A stretch of 64,000 nt of DNA, taken from assembly GCF_019393635.1 (NCBI RefSeq), contig NC_057861.1, positions 57,301,532-57,365,531 on the forward strand, in the 5' to 3' direction. Made by a program: the position numbers and the translations under genes. Below are positions 36,250-47,784 of this stretch, piece after piece. Under the pieces are notes generated by a model. The model was not told where the DNA came from, ran no database searches, and saw nothing but the letters and a program-made list of their open reading frames with translations. Each line of letters starts with the position of its first letter. Position 1 is the first letter of the stretch. This DNA is from Dromiciops gliroides (taxonomy: Eukaryota; Chordata; Mammalia; Microbiotheria; Microbiotheriidae).

Positions 36250-36399
36250 TTTTTTTTTTTTTTTAGTGAGGCAATAGGGGTTAAGTGACTTGCCCAGGAT
36301 CACACAGCTAGTAAGTGTTAAGTGTCTGAGACCGGATTTGAACTCAGGTACTCCTGACTCCAGGGCCGGTGCTCTATCTACTGCACCATCTAGCTGCCC
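36250..36399 (-). mobile_element. WSINE1-type SINE
   Basis: CAAGGCGACTTT is duplicated at 36238-36249 and 36400-36411. Confidence 0.92.
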
Positions 36400-36709
36400 C
36401 AAGGCGACTTTCATTAGTAAAATCTAGCTCAGCCCTGGCTCCCAAAGATGGGTCACCGAGTATCCTAAGTTCTCCTTCCCCCAAATAGAGGGGAGACCCA
36501 GAGCCCAGGTCTTTAGGTCTGCTCTCCATCTGGGGGGAGGCAGAGAAGGAAGCAAGCAAGAATCGCAGAGGGGGGAAGGGAGGGGTAATAAATAAAGGAG
36601 GACAGAAAAGTAAAAGATTGATCAATCCTGTGCCTCCGGGCAAATGGCTAACCCTCTCTGGGCCTCATGACTGAAGACCAGACTGAAGACCTCCCTCCTC
36701 GCACAGTGT

Positions 36710-36885
36710 GTCATATTGGAAGAAGCAATGGACTTGGAGTCAAAAAACCTGGCTTCCAACCCCAAGCTTTGGGTGACTCTGGGCAAGTCACTGCCCTTGA
36801 ATGGGCCTCAGTTTTCTCATCAGTAAAATGAGTAGTTTGGGCTAGATGACTTCCAAGTTCCCTTCCACTTCTAAAATCTTGGAAC
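36710..36885 (+). repeat. MIR-like fragment
   Basis: TTGGGTGACTCTGGGCAAGT followed by GCCTCAGTTTTCTCATCAGT and CCTTCCACTTCTAAAATC shows MIR with its tail. Confidence 0.7.
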
Positions 36886-37267
36886 ACGGGCCCATTCACC
36901 TCATCTCCAAATCCAGCTTTGGGGTCCTCCAGACCATGCTAATCTCACCCAAGTCCAGCCTCATCCCTAGGACACAAAGAACTGTGGATATTGACATTGT
37001 GCTTGGTTTAAAGGAATGATGAGATGACAATTCTTAATTTTAAAGGATTTCTCTCACAACTGCCCCAGGGAGGCAGGCACAGTATTTTTACCCTCACTTT
37101 ACAGCTGAGGAATTTATGGCTCAGAGAGCCTGTCAGAGGCAGGATTTGAACCCAGGTCTTCCTAACTCCAGGTTAAAAATTGGCCTTAGGGTGAGGCAAA
37201 TGAAATTCCACTCCACCCACAAGTCTGGGAAGTCCCACCTGTCTAGCCTTCCTTTCAAAAGGCAATG

Positions 37268-37433
37268 GCTGGGGGCAACTAGGTGGCACAGTGGATAAAG
37301 CACCGGCCCTGGATTCAGGAGGACCTGAGTTCAAATTTGACCTCAGACACTTGACACTAGCTGTGTGACCCTGGGCAAGTCACTTAACCCTCATTGCCCC
37401 ACACAAAACCAAAACAAACCAAAACAAAAAAAA
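37268..37433 (+). mobile_element. WSINE1-type SINE
   Basis: CAAAAGGCAATG is duplicated at 37256-37267 and 37434-37445. The A-rich tail has AACC interruptions. Confidence 0.92.
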
Positions 37434-38639
37434 CAAAAGGCAATGACCAATAAACATTAAGTGCTTACTGGGTTTCAGGCATTGTGCTAAGCATCACTGA
37501 TACAAATAAGAAAAGGAAAGATAGGGCCTGCCCTCAAGAAGCTTACAATCTAATGGGGATTTCATTTGCCCAGAGAAGGGAAGCTGGGACAATGAGCTGC
37601 AGGAGTCTGGATGCCCCAGCCCAGGGTTCTTTCCACTCTGCCCAGAGCCCACATGCTGATACTCGTACTCACTGCCTTCTGTCCCACCTCCAATGCCCAG
37701 CAAAATTAACCCCAAACCAAAACCCACTACCACGAAGGTGGCAATCAGAGCCACCTCCAACGAAATAGAGGCTAAGGGGTGGAGGTACAGTGAGGGCATG
37801 GATGGTGAGAGTACTTGCAAGGGGCACCAAGGGGTAGGAAGAGGGGAGAGGGAGCAACTCTCCTTTTATAGGAAACCTCATACTTCAGAAAAAAAGATCT
37901 CAAAGCACACATATAAGTGATGACCTTTCCTTTGGGATCCTGGGGACCAGATCCCAAGAGCCCAAGGCACCAGATGAACAGAAGTCTAGACCAAGGTTTC
38001 TCCTAATGTGTCCCCTACCCCACCCCCACAGGTCAGCAAAGGAGCCCAAGGGATTCCCTGGGGGAGGGGTTTGTGTGTGAGGGTGGGGAACACGTGATGT
38101 TAGGATGTCAGGATGCACAAAGCTATTTGACAGAGCCCCCAACAAAACCAGATCTCAGCAGAGAAGCCCAAGCAAGGGGCGCTGCGCATTCAAAACCACT
38201 TTTGGGTCCTATTCAAAACCATGTTTGGGTTGAAATGCCCACGCAGCAAACACACCCGTGGAAGCGTGCCAGGACGGGCAAGGCCACACGGCAGCTGAGC
38301 ATCCAGCAGAACCGCATAAGGGCGGTAAATCCAGCCCAAGGCCAGCTGCCAAGGGCCCACTCCTCTGGTGGCACCTGGGGGAAGGGGGTGGGGGGAAGAG
38401 CCTTCTCCCAGCTCCAGGGCCTATTTTGGTCAAAGTTACAAGGAGGAAGGTGGGGGGAGACTGGGTCTGAGCTGGCCCCAAACTATTGCCAAGGTAACCC
38501 CAAGATTAGGTCAAGAAACTGGAATTGGAGGAGATGCCAGCCCTATGGGCCCACCACCAAACATCCTCCTCCTGGAATCTTATAGCTGGAAGAAATCTTA
38601 GGCACCACTGAACATCCTGAGGAAACTGAGGTCACAGAA

Positions 38640-38830
38640 AGGTGTGCCAAAATTCAGTGGCAAGAATACTGGATTTGGAGTCAAAGGGTCTGAGTTTGAA
38701 TCCTGCCTGTTATACTAACTAATTTTATGATCTGGAGCAAATCGCTTAACCCCTCTGGGCCTCAGTTTCCCTATCTGAAAAATAAAGATTATCTCTAAAG
38801 TCTCTCTATTTGCTCTGACATTGTATGTTC
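38640..38830 (+). repeat. MIR-like element leading into a minisatellite
   Basis: GGGCCTCAGTTTCCCTATCT then CTAAAGTCTCTCTATTTGCT, the MIR-like tail, continues without a gap into tandem tail units. Confidence 0.7.
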
Positions 38831-38980
38831 TAAGGGCATTTCCCCCTCTGACATTTTATGTTTTATGTTCTAAGCCGCCTTTCTACTCTGAAAATCAGTG
38901 TTCTAAGAACCCTCTCCTAACTTGGACTTTGTGTATTCTAATAGCCCTCCTGATTTGGCATTCCAAGTTCTAAGTCCTGG
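38805..38980 (+). repeat. 33-bp-type minisatellite, decayed
   Basis: About five units (GTTCTAAGGGCATTTCCCCC and variants) continue from the tail of the MIR-like element at 38640. Confidence 0.8.
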
Positions 38981-38984
38981 GACA

Positions 38985-39240
38985 GGTAGGTGGCTCAGTA
39001 GTTACAGTTCTGGGCCTGGAGTCAGGAAGACTCATCTTCCCGAGTTCAAATCTGGCCTCAGACACCTACTAGTTGTGTGACCCTGGGCAAGTCACTTAAC
39101 CCTGTGTGCCTCAATTTCCTCATCTGTCAAGTGAGCTAGAGAAGACAATGGCAAACCACTCCAGTATCTCTGCCCAGAAAACCCCAAATGGGGTCATAAA
39201 GAGTCAGATACTACCAAAAAAGCCGACAACAATCTTACAA
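38985..39240 (+). mobile_element. Mar1-like SINE with RTE/BovB-like 3' end
   Basis: The head resembles WSINE1, but the 3' half carries AATGGCAAACCACTCCAGTA and CCAAATGGGGTCATAAAGAG, which resemble BovB 3' ends. Confidence 0.75.
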
Positions 39241-39270
39241 AGGAAACTTGTGAGTCCTAAGGTCCCTTTC

Positions 39271-39415
39271 ATAAGAATTTTTTTTTTTTGCAGGGCAATG
39301 GGGGCTAAGTGACTTGCCCAGGGTCACACAGCTAGTTGTCTGAGATTAGATTTGAACTCAGGTCCTCCTGAATCCAAGGCCAGTGCTTTATCCACTGTGC
39401 CACCTAGCTGCCCCT
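39271..39415 (-). mobile_element. WSINE1-type SINE
   Basis: GGTCCCTTTC is duplicated at 39261-39270 and 39416-39425. Confidence 0.9.
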
Positions 39416-39590
39416 GGTCCCTTTCCACTAGGGGTTCTTATCCCCTTCTTTTGTCCTGGACCCCCATTCTTTGCCCAGCAATCTGACAAGCTTGTGGACC
39501 CCTTCTCAAAAGAATGTTTTAAAGTGCATCCAACACTGAAGATTACAAAGAAAGCCAAGTTTATAGAAATAGTTACCCAAACATTTTAAA
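39414..39590 (+). mobile_element. hAT-like DNA transposon fragment
   Basis: It holds AGGGGTTCTTATCCCCTTC and GTGGACCCCTTCTCAAAAGA, as in the copies at 8725 and 24840. Confidence 0.45.
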
Positions 39591-40044
39591 GCCAAACAAG
39601 TTTACAGTCCTTGCTTTGCTGTTCTAGCATTCAACATTCTAAGGTCCCTTCCAGCTCCAACTCCGGGGGCCCATCCAGCCTTTAGTACTCCCCCCTTATC
39701 AGGCCACAGCCCTCCTCCCCACCTCCCTTGTCCAGAACCTACCTGAGCACTGCAGCTGGGCAGCAGTTGGCTAACTCCCTGGGGAGCCTGGGTAGGGCCT
39801 CCTCTACTCAGCGACAGGCCCATCAGTCAGTCCTTAGCCCAGTTCTCAAAACCCAGACCTTTTCTCCAACCCCACCCACTTTTGCCCCATTCTCTATCTG
39901 TCCTCCTTACTGGGTTCCTAGCCATGAGCCCTCTCAAGGGCCAAGCAACTGTGCATTCTAGGACAGCACTGATCTGCCCCATTCATAAAATTGGAGCTGG
40001 GAGGACCCAATGTGACACACACCTCATCAGAAAGCCACTCGAGA

Positions 40045-40194
40045 GGAAGCTAGGTGGCGCAGTGGATAAAGCACCGGCCCTGGATTCAGGAGGACCTGAG
40101 TTCAAATCTGACCTCAAACACTTGACACTAGCTATGTGACCCTGGGCAAGTCACTTAACCCTCATTGCCCCGCCCCCTCCCCCCCACCCCAAAA
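40045..40194 (+). mobile_element. WSINE1-type SINE
   Basis: It has the full body and a C-rich tail; flanks AAAGCCACTCG and AAAGTCACTTG are diverged duplicates. Confidence 0.88.
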
Positions 40195-40806
40195 AAGTCA
40201 CTTGCAACCTCACTTGACAAGGAATCATTTGAACTCTGCTTGGAGCCTTCCAGCAACAGGAAGCTCACTACCTACCTACTAAGGCAGTCTACCCTACTTT
40301 GGGACAACTGAAACTGTTAAAGTTCTTCCCCTCCATCTAACCTAAAGCTGCCTCTCTATACTCCCACCCCTTCTGATGGTAAGCAGAATGAGTCTTATCA
40401 ATTCCTTTTCAGCACGATAGCCTTTCAGATATCTGAATATACTTATCATATTCCTCAGGATGCCTGCCTCCTCACCCCCAAAGCCACTGATAAAATAGAA
40501 TGCTGGTTCAAATCTAACGTCTGGCACTTTCTAACTACATAAACCAGAACAAGTCACTTAACTGCATCGACTTCTCTAGGATTCAATTAATAAACTGTGG
40601 TCAGCTAAGCACTGAGGTGGATAGAGAAGTTCAAATCCAGCCTCAAACATGTACTGGTTGGGTGACCCTAGGCAAGTTTGCCTCAGTTTCCTCATCTGTA
40701 AAAGAGAGCTAATTAATAGCGCCTATCTTCCCAGGGTTATTGTAAGTAAGTAAGGATCAAATGAGATAGTCGTTAAACCACTGAGCACACTTAAAAGTGC
40801 TATATA

Positions 40807-40950
40807 GGGGCAGCTAGGTGGCGCAGTGGATAGAGCATTGGCCCTGGAGTCAGGAGTACCTGAGTTCAAATCTGGCCTCAGATACTTAACACTTACTAGC
40901 TGTGTGACCCTGGGCAAGTCACTTAACCCCCATTGCCTCACTAAAAAAAA
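40807..40950 (+). mobile_element. WSINE1-type SINE nested in a MIR-like tail
   Basis: AAAGTGCTATATA is duplicated at 40794-40806 and 40951-40963. The host MIR-like element continues as AATGCTTCCTATTATTATT. Confidence 0.92.
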
Positions 40951-43900
40951 AAAGTGCTATATAAATGCTTCCTATTATTATTATTATTACTAATGTAGCA
41001 GGTTCCTTCTTGCTTAGATACTAATAATAACCTCAATTGCTAAAGGTATTTAGACTTTACAGGGTACTTTCTTTAAAACAGCCTACTGGGATAGGAAGTA
41101 CAAGGATTGTTAATAGGCCCATTTTATAGACGAAGAAACAGAGGCTTAAGGAAGAAAAGCAACTGATCCAAAGTTAGAGTAGGAACTTAAGTCAAAGGCT
41201 GCTAAGCTCCCACCCAGAGAGGTCCTTCCATATGATATTGACTTTTCTCCAAGCCAAACACCCACCCACATTACTTCCCCTTCCTCCTTTCCTGGAGGAG
41301 GTAGGGGACTAGGGATGCAGGTCACCGAATACACTGTCGGACCAGCCTGCTTGATTCGGTTTATAAATGTAGTTCTTGGAGGAGGTGGGGGGAATGTGGG
41401 GTTGGGGGAGGGGAAGTCATCACAAAAGGTAAACTTTCAAATCGCCCCCCCCCCAAAGAGCCAGTAGTTGGAGATGAAAAAACCAAGGATTATTTGAAAT
41501 GTCCCAGGTGACAAGGCAATGGACTCCCTATGTGACCTTGGGCAAAATATCACTAAGACTCAAGTTTCTCCATTTGTAAAAGCAAGAAGGGGGTTGAACT
41601 AAATGACCTCTTAAGTTTCACCCAGCTCCAATTCCATGATCCTTCACACTGGTGTTGGGAAAAGAGGTGGGCTTAAAACCAAGACAACTGGGCCCAGCAC
41701 TTACTGGCTAGGTGACTTTGGGTAAGTCACTTGCCCCATCTCTAGACCTCAGTATCCCTATTGTCTCCAGTACTTCAAACACTACAGAAATGGGAGTATC
41801 ATTCTTGATCTGAGCTCAAAATTCAAATGTACACAATAAAAGGTTGGGAGATGAAAGGGGTTTGTCTCCCAAGTCTCCCTTTTACTAGCTGGTTAAAAGA
41901 GCTCAGAGCCAGTGGTCTTTTGTGAGATTTGTTTGCCTTTTAAACCAGCCTCCTGTTATTTAAAACCATCCCTGGCAGGCATCACAAACAATCCTTCCCC
42001 CCCCCCCCTTTCACTAATCTAAATCGAATCCGCCCATCCACCCCTTCATTTTACAAATGAGGAAACTGAGGCACAGAGAGAGAAAAGGACTTCGCCTAAA
42101 CTCCCATAGACTGAGCCCTGCTGATTCCTGGCCTATAAGTGTAGAGGGTAGATTGTTTCCTTAGCAGATCTCAGCCTCAATGTAGGAGTCCCTGTGTGAC
42201 CTTGAAGAAGTCAAGGTACCTCAGAGGATCAGGAGACTGGGAGGCCTGGGACACTTATTCATGAACAACCTCTCTGTGCCTCAGTTTCCTCGTCTATAAA
42301 ATGAAGAGGTGCACTCAGCGGCTTCTAAAGGCTCCTCCTGGCTCCACATCGAGATCCCGAAATCTTTTGGCAGCTCAGTTTTCTCATCTGTAAAATGAAG
42401 ATCAGATAACTGACCACCGAGGCAGCCAGCATCCATTATTGGGGCATCCGCTCACCCAGGATGACTCCAGAGACAGTTCACCCCTACCCTCCTCTGAAAA
42501 GTCAGAACCCAGCAAAGGGCCAGAAGCCAAGCTCCCAGAAGGTCCTTTGGGACAGGCTGGCATAGCTTCGAAGAGGCAGAGGGTGACCATGAGGGTAAAG
42601 GGGTGGAGGGAAGGGATGGGACCAGAACCTGGCAACACCCTGACTGGTTGGCCAGCTGCCTGACCTTATTCCCTACTTCAGAGGGGCCTGGCCCTGACCG
42701 GCCTTGCTCATCCCTCTCTGCCATGCCCTTACCCCAAGTTACAGGCCATAGCCCGGCCTGGCCACACATGCTCTCTGCCTGGTTGTCAACAGAATGCAGG
42801 AGAGGAGAGAAGTCGTTTTAGTCCCATGCCTCCAAGGGGGAGAAGTATTCATTTAGCTCTCTAAGGGCCCTTTCAATTCTGACGTTCTGTGTTCTGAGGC
42901 AGCTCTGAGCTCTGCCCCTTTCCTACTGGTGCTCCCAGGGATGGTGTGATGGAGGGCTATCTAAAAGGCAAAAATGGACAGCCAGGCTTGGGTCACAGGG
43001 GCCTGGCCTCAGGGCACCTCAGTTTCCCTTCCCAGGGGACTGTTTTCCTTTTTCCCTAAGAGAGGAAAAGTGCTGAAAGTGAATTTCTGGGCTGGCCTGG
43101 CCTGACACCTCAGCAACATCAAGGAAAACTTCTGTGGTCTCAGAAAACCTGGATGTCTGGGCATGGGATAGGCACGTGGGGAAGGGGGTCGGTGGGTGGT
43201 GGCAACTAGACACAGAAAGGACTGGGATCTTCTAATGCAGTCTATGAAGCTGGGTCTGCCCACCCACAGCCCAGCCATCCCTTTCGGCCAGGGATACTGG
43301 GTGTTTGGTGGCCAGCTCCCCATGTCAGTGAAGAAGCAGGCTTAACACCTCCCCCACAGCATCATCCCTTCCTCCAGGCCCCCCAAACCAATTAACCCTT
43401 TGTTCTCCCTCTATTTATTACATCCTCTGGTCCAGGGGACTTAAAAATAGCTGCAGCTAGAAGGGTTTTGAGGTGGGTAGGTGGGTGGGTGGGAGGGACA
43501 CTCTATGCTATCCAGGCAGATGCTGGGGGGTGTGAGGGGGGAGGCAGAGGGGGAAGGTAGGAGGAAGGAAAGAGTTACAGTGGCTTTCATGTTTGGGTCT
43601 GCTTCCCACCCCCAACTACATCTGGGTCTTCTATAGAGAGGAGGCTTGGGGCCCCAGGACCCTTGCAAAACCCAGTATTTAAAGTGTTGTGCAAGGCTGC
43701 AGGGCCCTGGACAGAGAGGCCTCCAAAGTGGGGGAGGGGAAAGACCAGAAAGGGAAGGGGTAGCCCCAGCCTCTGATGGGAAGCTTCGTAGGGAAGAAAG
43801 GAAACTGAAAAAGAAATGAGAGAGAAGGAGAGAAAAGCAAAACAAAACAAAAACCCCCAACCCCCAAAGCTCAATTTGTTCAAACTTCTTGGAAAGAACC

Positions 43901-43984
43901 GATTTGCATTTCGAGTCTGCTGGAGTGTGTATCTCCATATGGTAACTAGTATTTACCGGATCTATGTGTAGCGAGGCTTCCTCA

Positions 43985-44092
43985 AGAGAGAGGAAGCCCC
44001 CTGAGGGCAGGGGTTGTTTTTTGTAACCTCAGAGATTAGAGGGCACCCGGTACTTAGTAAGTGTTTAATAAATGCTTGTTGATTGAGTGAGA
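43985..44092 (+). mobile_element. L2 3' end
   Basis: CCCTGAGGGCAGGGGTTG is followed by GTACTTAGTAAGTGTTTAAT and AAATGCTTGTTGATTGA. Confidence 0.75.
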
Positions 44093-44955
44093 GGCAGAGA
44101 CTTCGTTTCCATGGATAGGAGAGTAAACTCGGGGGTTGTGTATCTCTTTGTGACGGAGTGGATCAGGGTGTGAGAGAGCTATGTGAGTGCGAGCCTGAGT
44201 GCTGGAGTCGGTCTCCCCCCCACCCCCACCCCCAACTCCACCCCAGGTTCCGCCATCAGGGGCCAGGCTCGGGGCAATCGATATTTCCCGACCATGTCCA
44301 TTCTCCCCCCCAACCTTTGCTCTGCAGTTGGGGGTGGGGTGGGGGGTCCTGCCCCTTTCCGGCCACCCAGTCCTGGCCCCTGCCCCACCCGTGCCTGGGA
44401 GCCTCAGAGGCGCCTGCAACCCAGGAGTGGGGGTGGGGGTGGGGGTGGGGGGCTGCTGGAGGACCCAGGAGTCCCAGCCCCCAGCGTGGTGGGGGGGGAA
44501 GGAAGAGGAGGAGGAAGAGGAAAAGAGTATGAAGAAGACTGTCTGCCTCTGTCCCCGGGCAGTCCAGGGGGAAGAATCCCTGAGACGGTGTCCGAGCCAC
44601 CCCCTCCAAGCAGGGACGCACAGCCCCCTCCCCACCCCCCCCAGTCTCCAGCTTGGCTCGGCTCGGCTCGGCCCGGCCGCCCGGGGGACAGGATTTCCGC
44701 TCGGAGCAGCCGAGGAGGAGCAGCGGCGGCAGCGGCTGCAGCACAAGCAAGCAACCCAGGCCCCTACACCTCTCCGGGTCCGAGCTGCCCCAGCCACATT
44801 GCACAGAGGGAACCGGAGGCCAGGGACACTGCCTGGGGGGGGCCCTCCCCACACTCGCTCCACGTCCCTGCCGGCCCGACTCATTGGGGTGTTTGCCGTG
44901 GCGGAGTGCGGAGACAAGAGAAGCCTCCCCCTAATTGCCCCAAATGGGGAGCCCT

Positions 44956-45506
44956 GGATTTAAAGGGCCAGCTGCCTCAACCTAACTTTGGGGGCCCTTG
45001 CCAACTACACGAGGAAGGGAAATCCCATATTTAAAGGGCCAGCAGCCCCCAGCCCAGGTCGAACTTTGGGGTTCTCCTTAATTGCCCCAAGGGAAAGGGG
45101 GTTCCGGATTTAAAGGGCCAGCCTCCCTCTCCCCTTACCTCCTTGAGTAACTTCGGGGAGCCTTCCTCCCCTACCTATCCCCAGCATCTCCCAATCACCC
45201 TGGAAGGATCGGAGGGAGCGGGGAGGGGGAGGGAAGAGTTCCGGGTTTAAAGGGCCAGCCTCCCGCTCCCCCTATCCCCTGCCTAACTTCGGGGCGCCTT
45301 CCCCCTTTGAGCCCCCCAGCCGTTACTCTGGACGGATTGAAGGGAGCGGGGTGGGGGGGAGAAGCAGAAGAGTTCCGGATTTAAAGGGCTAGCCGCCCGC
45401 CCCCCCCCTCCCCCAGCCCCTGCTCAACTTTGGGGGAGACCATCTTCCCCCCCCCCCGCCAGTCGCCGGGCCAAGGGAGGGGGAGCCCCGGATTTAAAGG
45501 TCCAGG
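44956..45506. repeat. Six TTTAAA-centred motif copies inside the CpG island
   Basis: Near-identical motifs of the form GGATTTAAAGGGCCAGC occur at 44956-44972, 45027-45043, 45106-45122, 45243-45259, 45377-45393 and 45490-45506. Three are preceded by TTCC, so that they form a TTCCGG (ETS-type) site abutting the TTTAAA core. They are spaced 71-137 bp apart. The sequence between them is partly alike, with repeated AACTTTGGGG or AACTTCGGGG stretches, suggesting an old, diverged tandem duplication. Confidence 0.8.
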
Positions 45507-45551
45507 CGCGCCCCGCCGCCCGCTCGCAGGCTCGCGAGGAGGCTGCCTTAC

Positions 45552-45800
45552 CGTGCTCCCGGGCGGCTCATGCCCCGCCCGCCCGCCCGTCCGTCCGTCA
45601 GTCCGCCCGTCCGTCAGTCCGTCCCGCGCCGCCTTCGGGCTCCTCCGGCTCTCCCGGCCCGGGCTGGCCTGGCCGCTCTTCTCCTGCCTCCTGCCTGCCC
45701 TGCAGACCGTGCGCGCTCCAGCGCCCCCCCCCCGACCCCCCCCCACCCCGATTTGGCCGGATTGGTAAATTTCTCCTGGCGCGCAGTATCTCACCTCCCT
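45552..45800 (-). other. ARID3A: Candidate ARID3A non-coding exon 1 with strong splice donors
   Basis: On the minus strand three good donors lie in the CpG island: CACG|GTAAGG with last exon base 45552, GGAG|GTGAGA with last base 45795, and GGAG|GTAAGG with last base 45139. Any could end a non-coding first exon spliced to the start-codon exon near 34.6 kb. The interval marks the two upstream donors only, and the transcription start cannot be located from the sequence. Confidence 0.35.
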
Positions 45801-46054
45801 CCCCGCGGCCCCGGGCGGGCTCCCCGCCCCGCGGACGAATCATTGGGCGACGGAGGCAATCAGATGCAAATTCCTAACCTCTGAATCAGAGCTGCGGCGG
45901 CGTGCGACCGCCCCCCCCCTCCAGCCCCCCCCACCCCCCACCCCCGGTTAGTTCAGTGACCGCCCCCACCCCCTCACCGCTCCCCTTCGGGCGGTCGCCG
46001 ACCCACCCCGCCCGGCCGGCAACAGGGGGTTGGAGGCTTCAGATCCCGGGCTGC

Positions 46055-46100
46055 GGCCCCTTTAAATCATAATAAATAATTTTTTTTTAAAAAGAAAGAT
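46055..46100. promoter_or_regulatory. AT-rich island at the edge of the CpG island
   Basis: A CCTTTAAAT motif followed by AATAAATAATTTTTTTT interrupts an otherwise GC-rich region at the upstream border of the island. It could be a TATA-like or AT-rich factor site, but could also be a decayed poly-A insertion. Confidence 0.3.
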
Positions 46101-46354
46101 ACTAAAGTCGCTCCGGAGGACACGCCCCCTCCTCCTCCCTAAGCCCAACCCTCCCCCCGCCCCCCCTCTCGTTTAGGGACCGTCTACAAAGTACCCAATT
46201 GGGTTACAACAGGAGCAGCAGGAGGAGGAGGAGGAGGAGGACTTCCGAAGGCCATCCAGTCTTGGGGCCCTCTCAGCTGGGTTGTAGGGGAAAGTGCGCC
46301 GGACTGGGAGGGAGGAGCATCTAAATTCTAGTTGGAAGGAAGGAAGGAAGAGAA

Positions 46355-46605
46355 AAAGGAAACATGCATTTATTAAGCGCCTACTATATGCCATTCTTGG
46401 CGCTAAACCCTTTACATATGTTATCTCCTTTGATCATCTCAACAACCCTCAGAGGTAGGTGCTATTATCTCCTTTTACCGTAAAGGAAAGTGAGACCTAG
46501 AGAGGTTAAGAGATTTGCCCAGGGTCATGCAGCTAGTGTCAGCAGGCAGATTTGAATTCCTAACTCCTGGCCCCAGCTGTCTCCATTGTACCATCTAGCA
46601 GGTAC
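46355..46605 (-). repeat. MIR-like element
   Basis: TTTATTAAGCGCCTACTATA starts it on the plus strand, and AAGAGATTTGCCCAGGGTCA with GATTTGAATTCCTAACTCC follow: the complement of MIR. Confidence 0.75.
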
Positions 46606-46654
46606 TTTCTCTCTCTGGACCTCAGTTTTCCCATTGATAAAATGTGAGGGTTGA

Positions 46655-46820
46655 GGGCGGCTAGGTGGCGCAGTGGATAAAACACTGGCCCTGGATTCAG
46701 GAGTACCTAAGTTCAAATCCAGCCTCAGACACTTGACACTTACTAGCTGTGGGACCCTGGGCAAGTCACTTAACCCTCATTGCCCCACACAAAAAAAACC
46801 CCACAACAAAAGAAAACAAA
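46655..46820 (+). mobile_element. WSINE1-type SINE
   Basis: AAAATGTGAGGGTTGA at 46639-46654 is repeated with one mismatch at 46821-46836. Confidence 0.9.
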
Positions 46821-47094
46821 AAAATGTGAGCGTTGAATTAAAGGATCTCTACCTCAGGTTCTGAGGTCTCCCCTTTCATGAAGTCAGTGCCTCCCGTCTT
46901 AGGGGGATCAGCAAGCTCTAGGTTCAGGTCTTGCCACTGATAGAAACCACACCAGGCCTTATTCTATTAGAGAGAGTATAATTTACTGGACATCCTCTAC
47001 TCTAACATAATTTAAACTACACCTGTCTCAGGGTCACAGGCTATAAAGCCTCCAAAGATGAAATCACAAACCTCCCCACACAAAGCCCTCTAAG

Positions 47095-47305
47095 TTTCAA
47101 ATCCTACATCAGACACTTAGCAGCTGTGTGACCTGCAAATCGTTTACCCTCTCTTTGTTTCAGTTTTCTCACCTGCAAAATGGGAATAATCTTGGCATCT
47201 AGCTCCCAGGGTTGTTGTAAGGATCAGATGAGGCAATATTTGTAAAAAGCACGTAGAACAGTGTCTAGCACACAACAGGTGCTATATAAATAAATGCTGA
47301 TTCCT
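47095..47305 (+). repeat. MIR-like element
   Basis: GACACTTAGCAGCTGTGTGA through GGGTTGTTGTAAGGATCAGA to AGTGTCTAGCACACAACAGG is the MIR 3' two-thirds. Confidence 0.75.
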
Positions 47306-47533
47306 TTACTATGCTATCCTGTGATTTGTCTTTTCTGCCCTAAGAAAGAGATGAGATTGAGGAGAAAGAGGCCAGGTTGAAATCAACGCCTCCTTCCAAC
47401 CCCAGGTGGCCAGGCCAAGGGGGGCAGGCTTGACTGGGGCTTGATGAGTAGAAATGGATGGGGAGGAGGTAAATTCTGCTTGTTGGAAATCCAGCCAACC
47501 TGCCTACTTGTTAGACCTGGAAGGAACTTCTCC

Positions 47534-47768
47534 TTTTTCAGTCCTGTCTGACTCTTTGTGACCCCATTTGGGGTTTTCTTGGCAAAGATACTGGAGTGGG
47601 TTGTCATTTCCTTCTCCAGCTCATTTTACAGATAAGGAAATCGAGGCAGACAGGATTAAGTGATTTGCCCAAGGTCACACAGCTAGTAAGTGTCTGAGGT
47701 CAGATTTAACTTAAGTCTTCTTGATTCCTGGCCTGGCCCAATATCCACTGTGCTACCTAGCTGCTCCT
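47534..47768 (-). mobile_element. Mar1-like SINE with RTE/BovB-like 3' end
   Basis: TGACTCTTTGTGACCCCATT and ATACTGGAGTGGGTTGTCAT are the complement of the BovB-like tail. The head complement CTACCTAGCTGCTCC ends it. Confidence 0.78.
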
Positions 47769-47784
47769 GAAAGGGATCTTTGAC

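Larger units (their letters stand above)
34617..45551 (-). other. ARID3A: ARID3A intron 1 (between the CpG island and the start-codon exon)
   Basis: This is intronic DNA holding WSINE1-type SINEs at 36250, 37270, 39271, 40045 and 40807, a Mar1-like SINE at 38985, an hAT fragment at 39414 and MIR-like pieces near 36710-36885, 38640-38830 and 40490-40985. The stretches 34810-36240, 37500-38640 and 41000-43980 hold no gene or clear element that I recognise apart from short MIR-like fragments. The 44.0 kb end carries the 3' end of an L2. The exact limits depend on which donor and acceptor are used. Confidence 0.6.
44150..46060 (-). promoter_or_regulatory. ARID3A: CpG island, probable ARID3A promoter
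   Basis: This is the densest G+C and CpG stretch of the window (strongest about 44550-46020), with almost no interspersed repeats. It lies 10-11.5 kb upstream of the ARID3A start-codon exon and is in the right place for a non-coding first exon. It holds GC-box-like runs, a tetranucleotide CCGT/CCGC tract near 45575-45630 and six TTTAAA-centred motifs described separately. No protein-coding frame here resembles a known gene. Assignment to ARID3A rather than to a divergent transcript rests on position and splice-donor candidates on the minus strand. Confidence 0.75.

Noticed and set aside
44054-45034. Long overlapping frames on both strands at 44-45 kb (up to about 290 codons)
   Set aside because: They lie in CpG-island DNA with few A/T-rich stop codons. 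Low-complexity Pro, Gly and Arg composition and overlap in several frames argue against coding.
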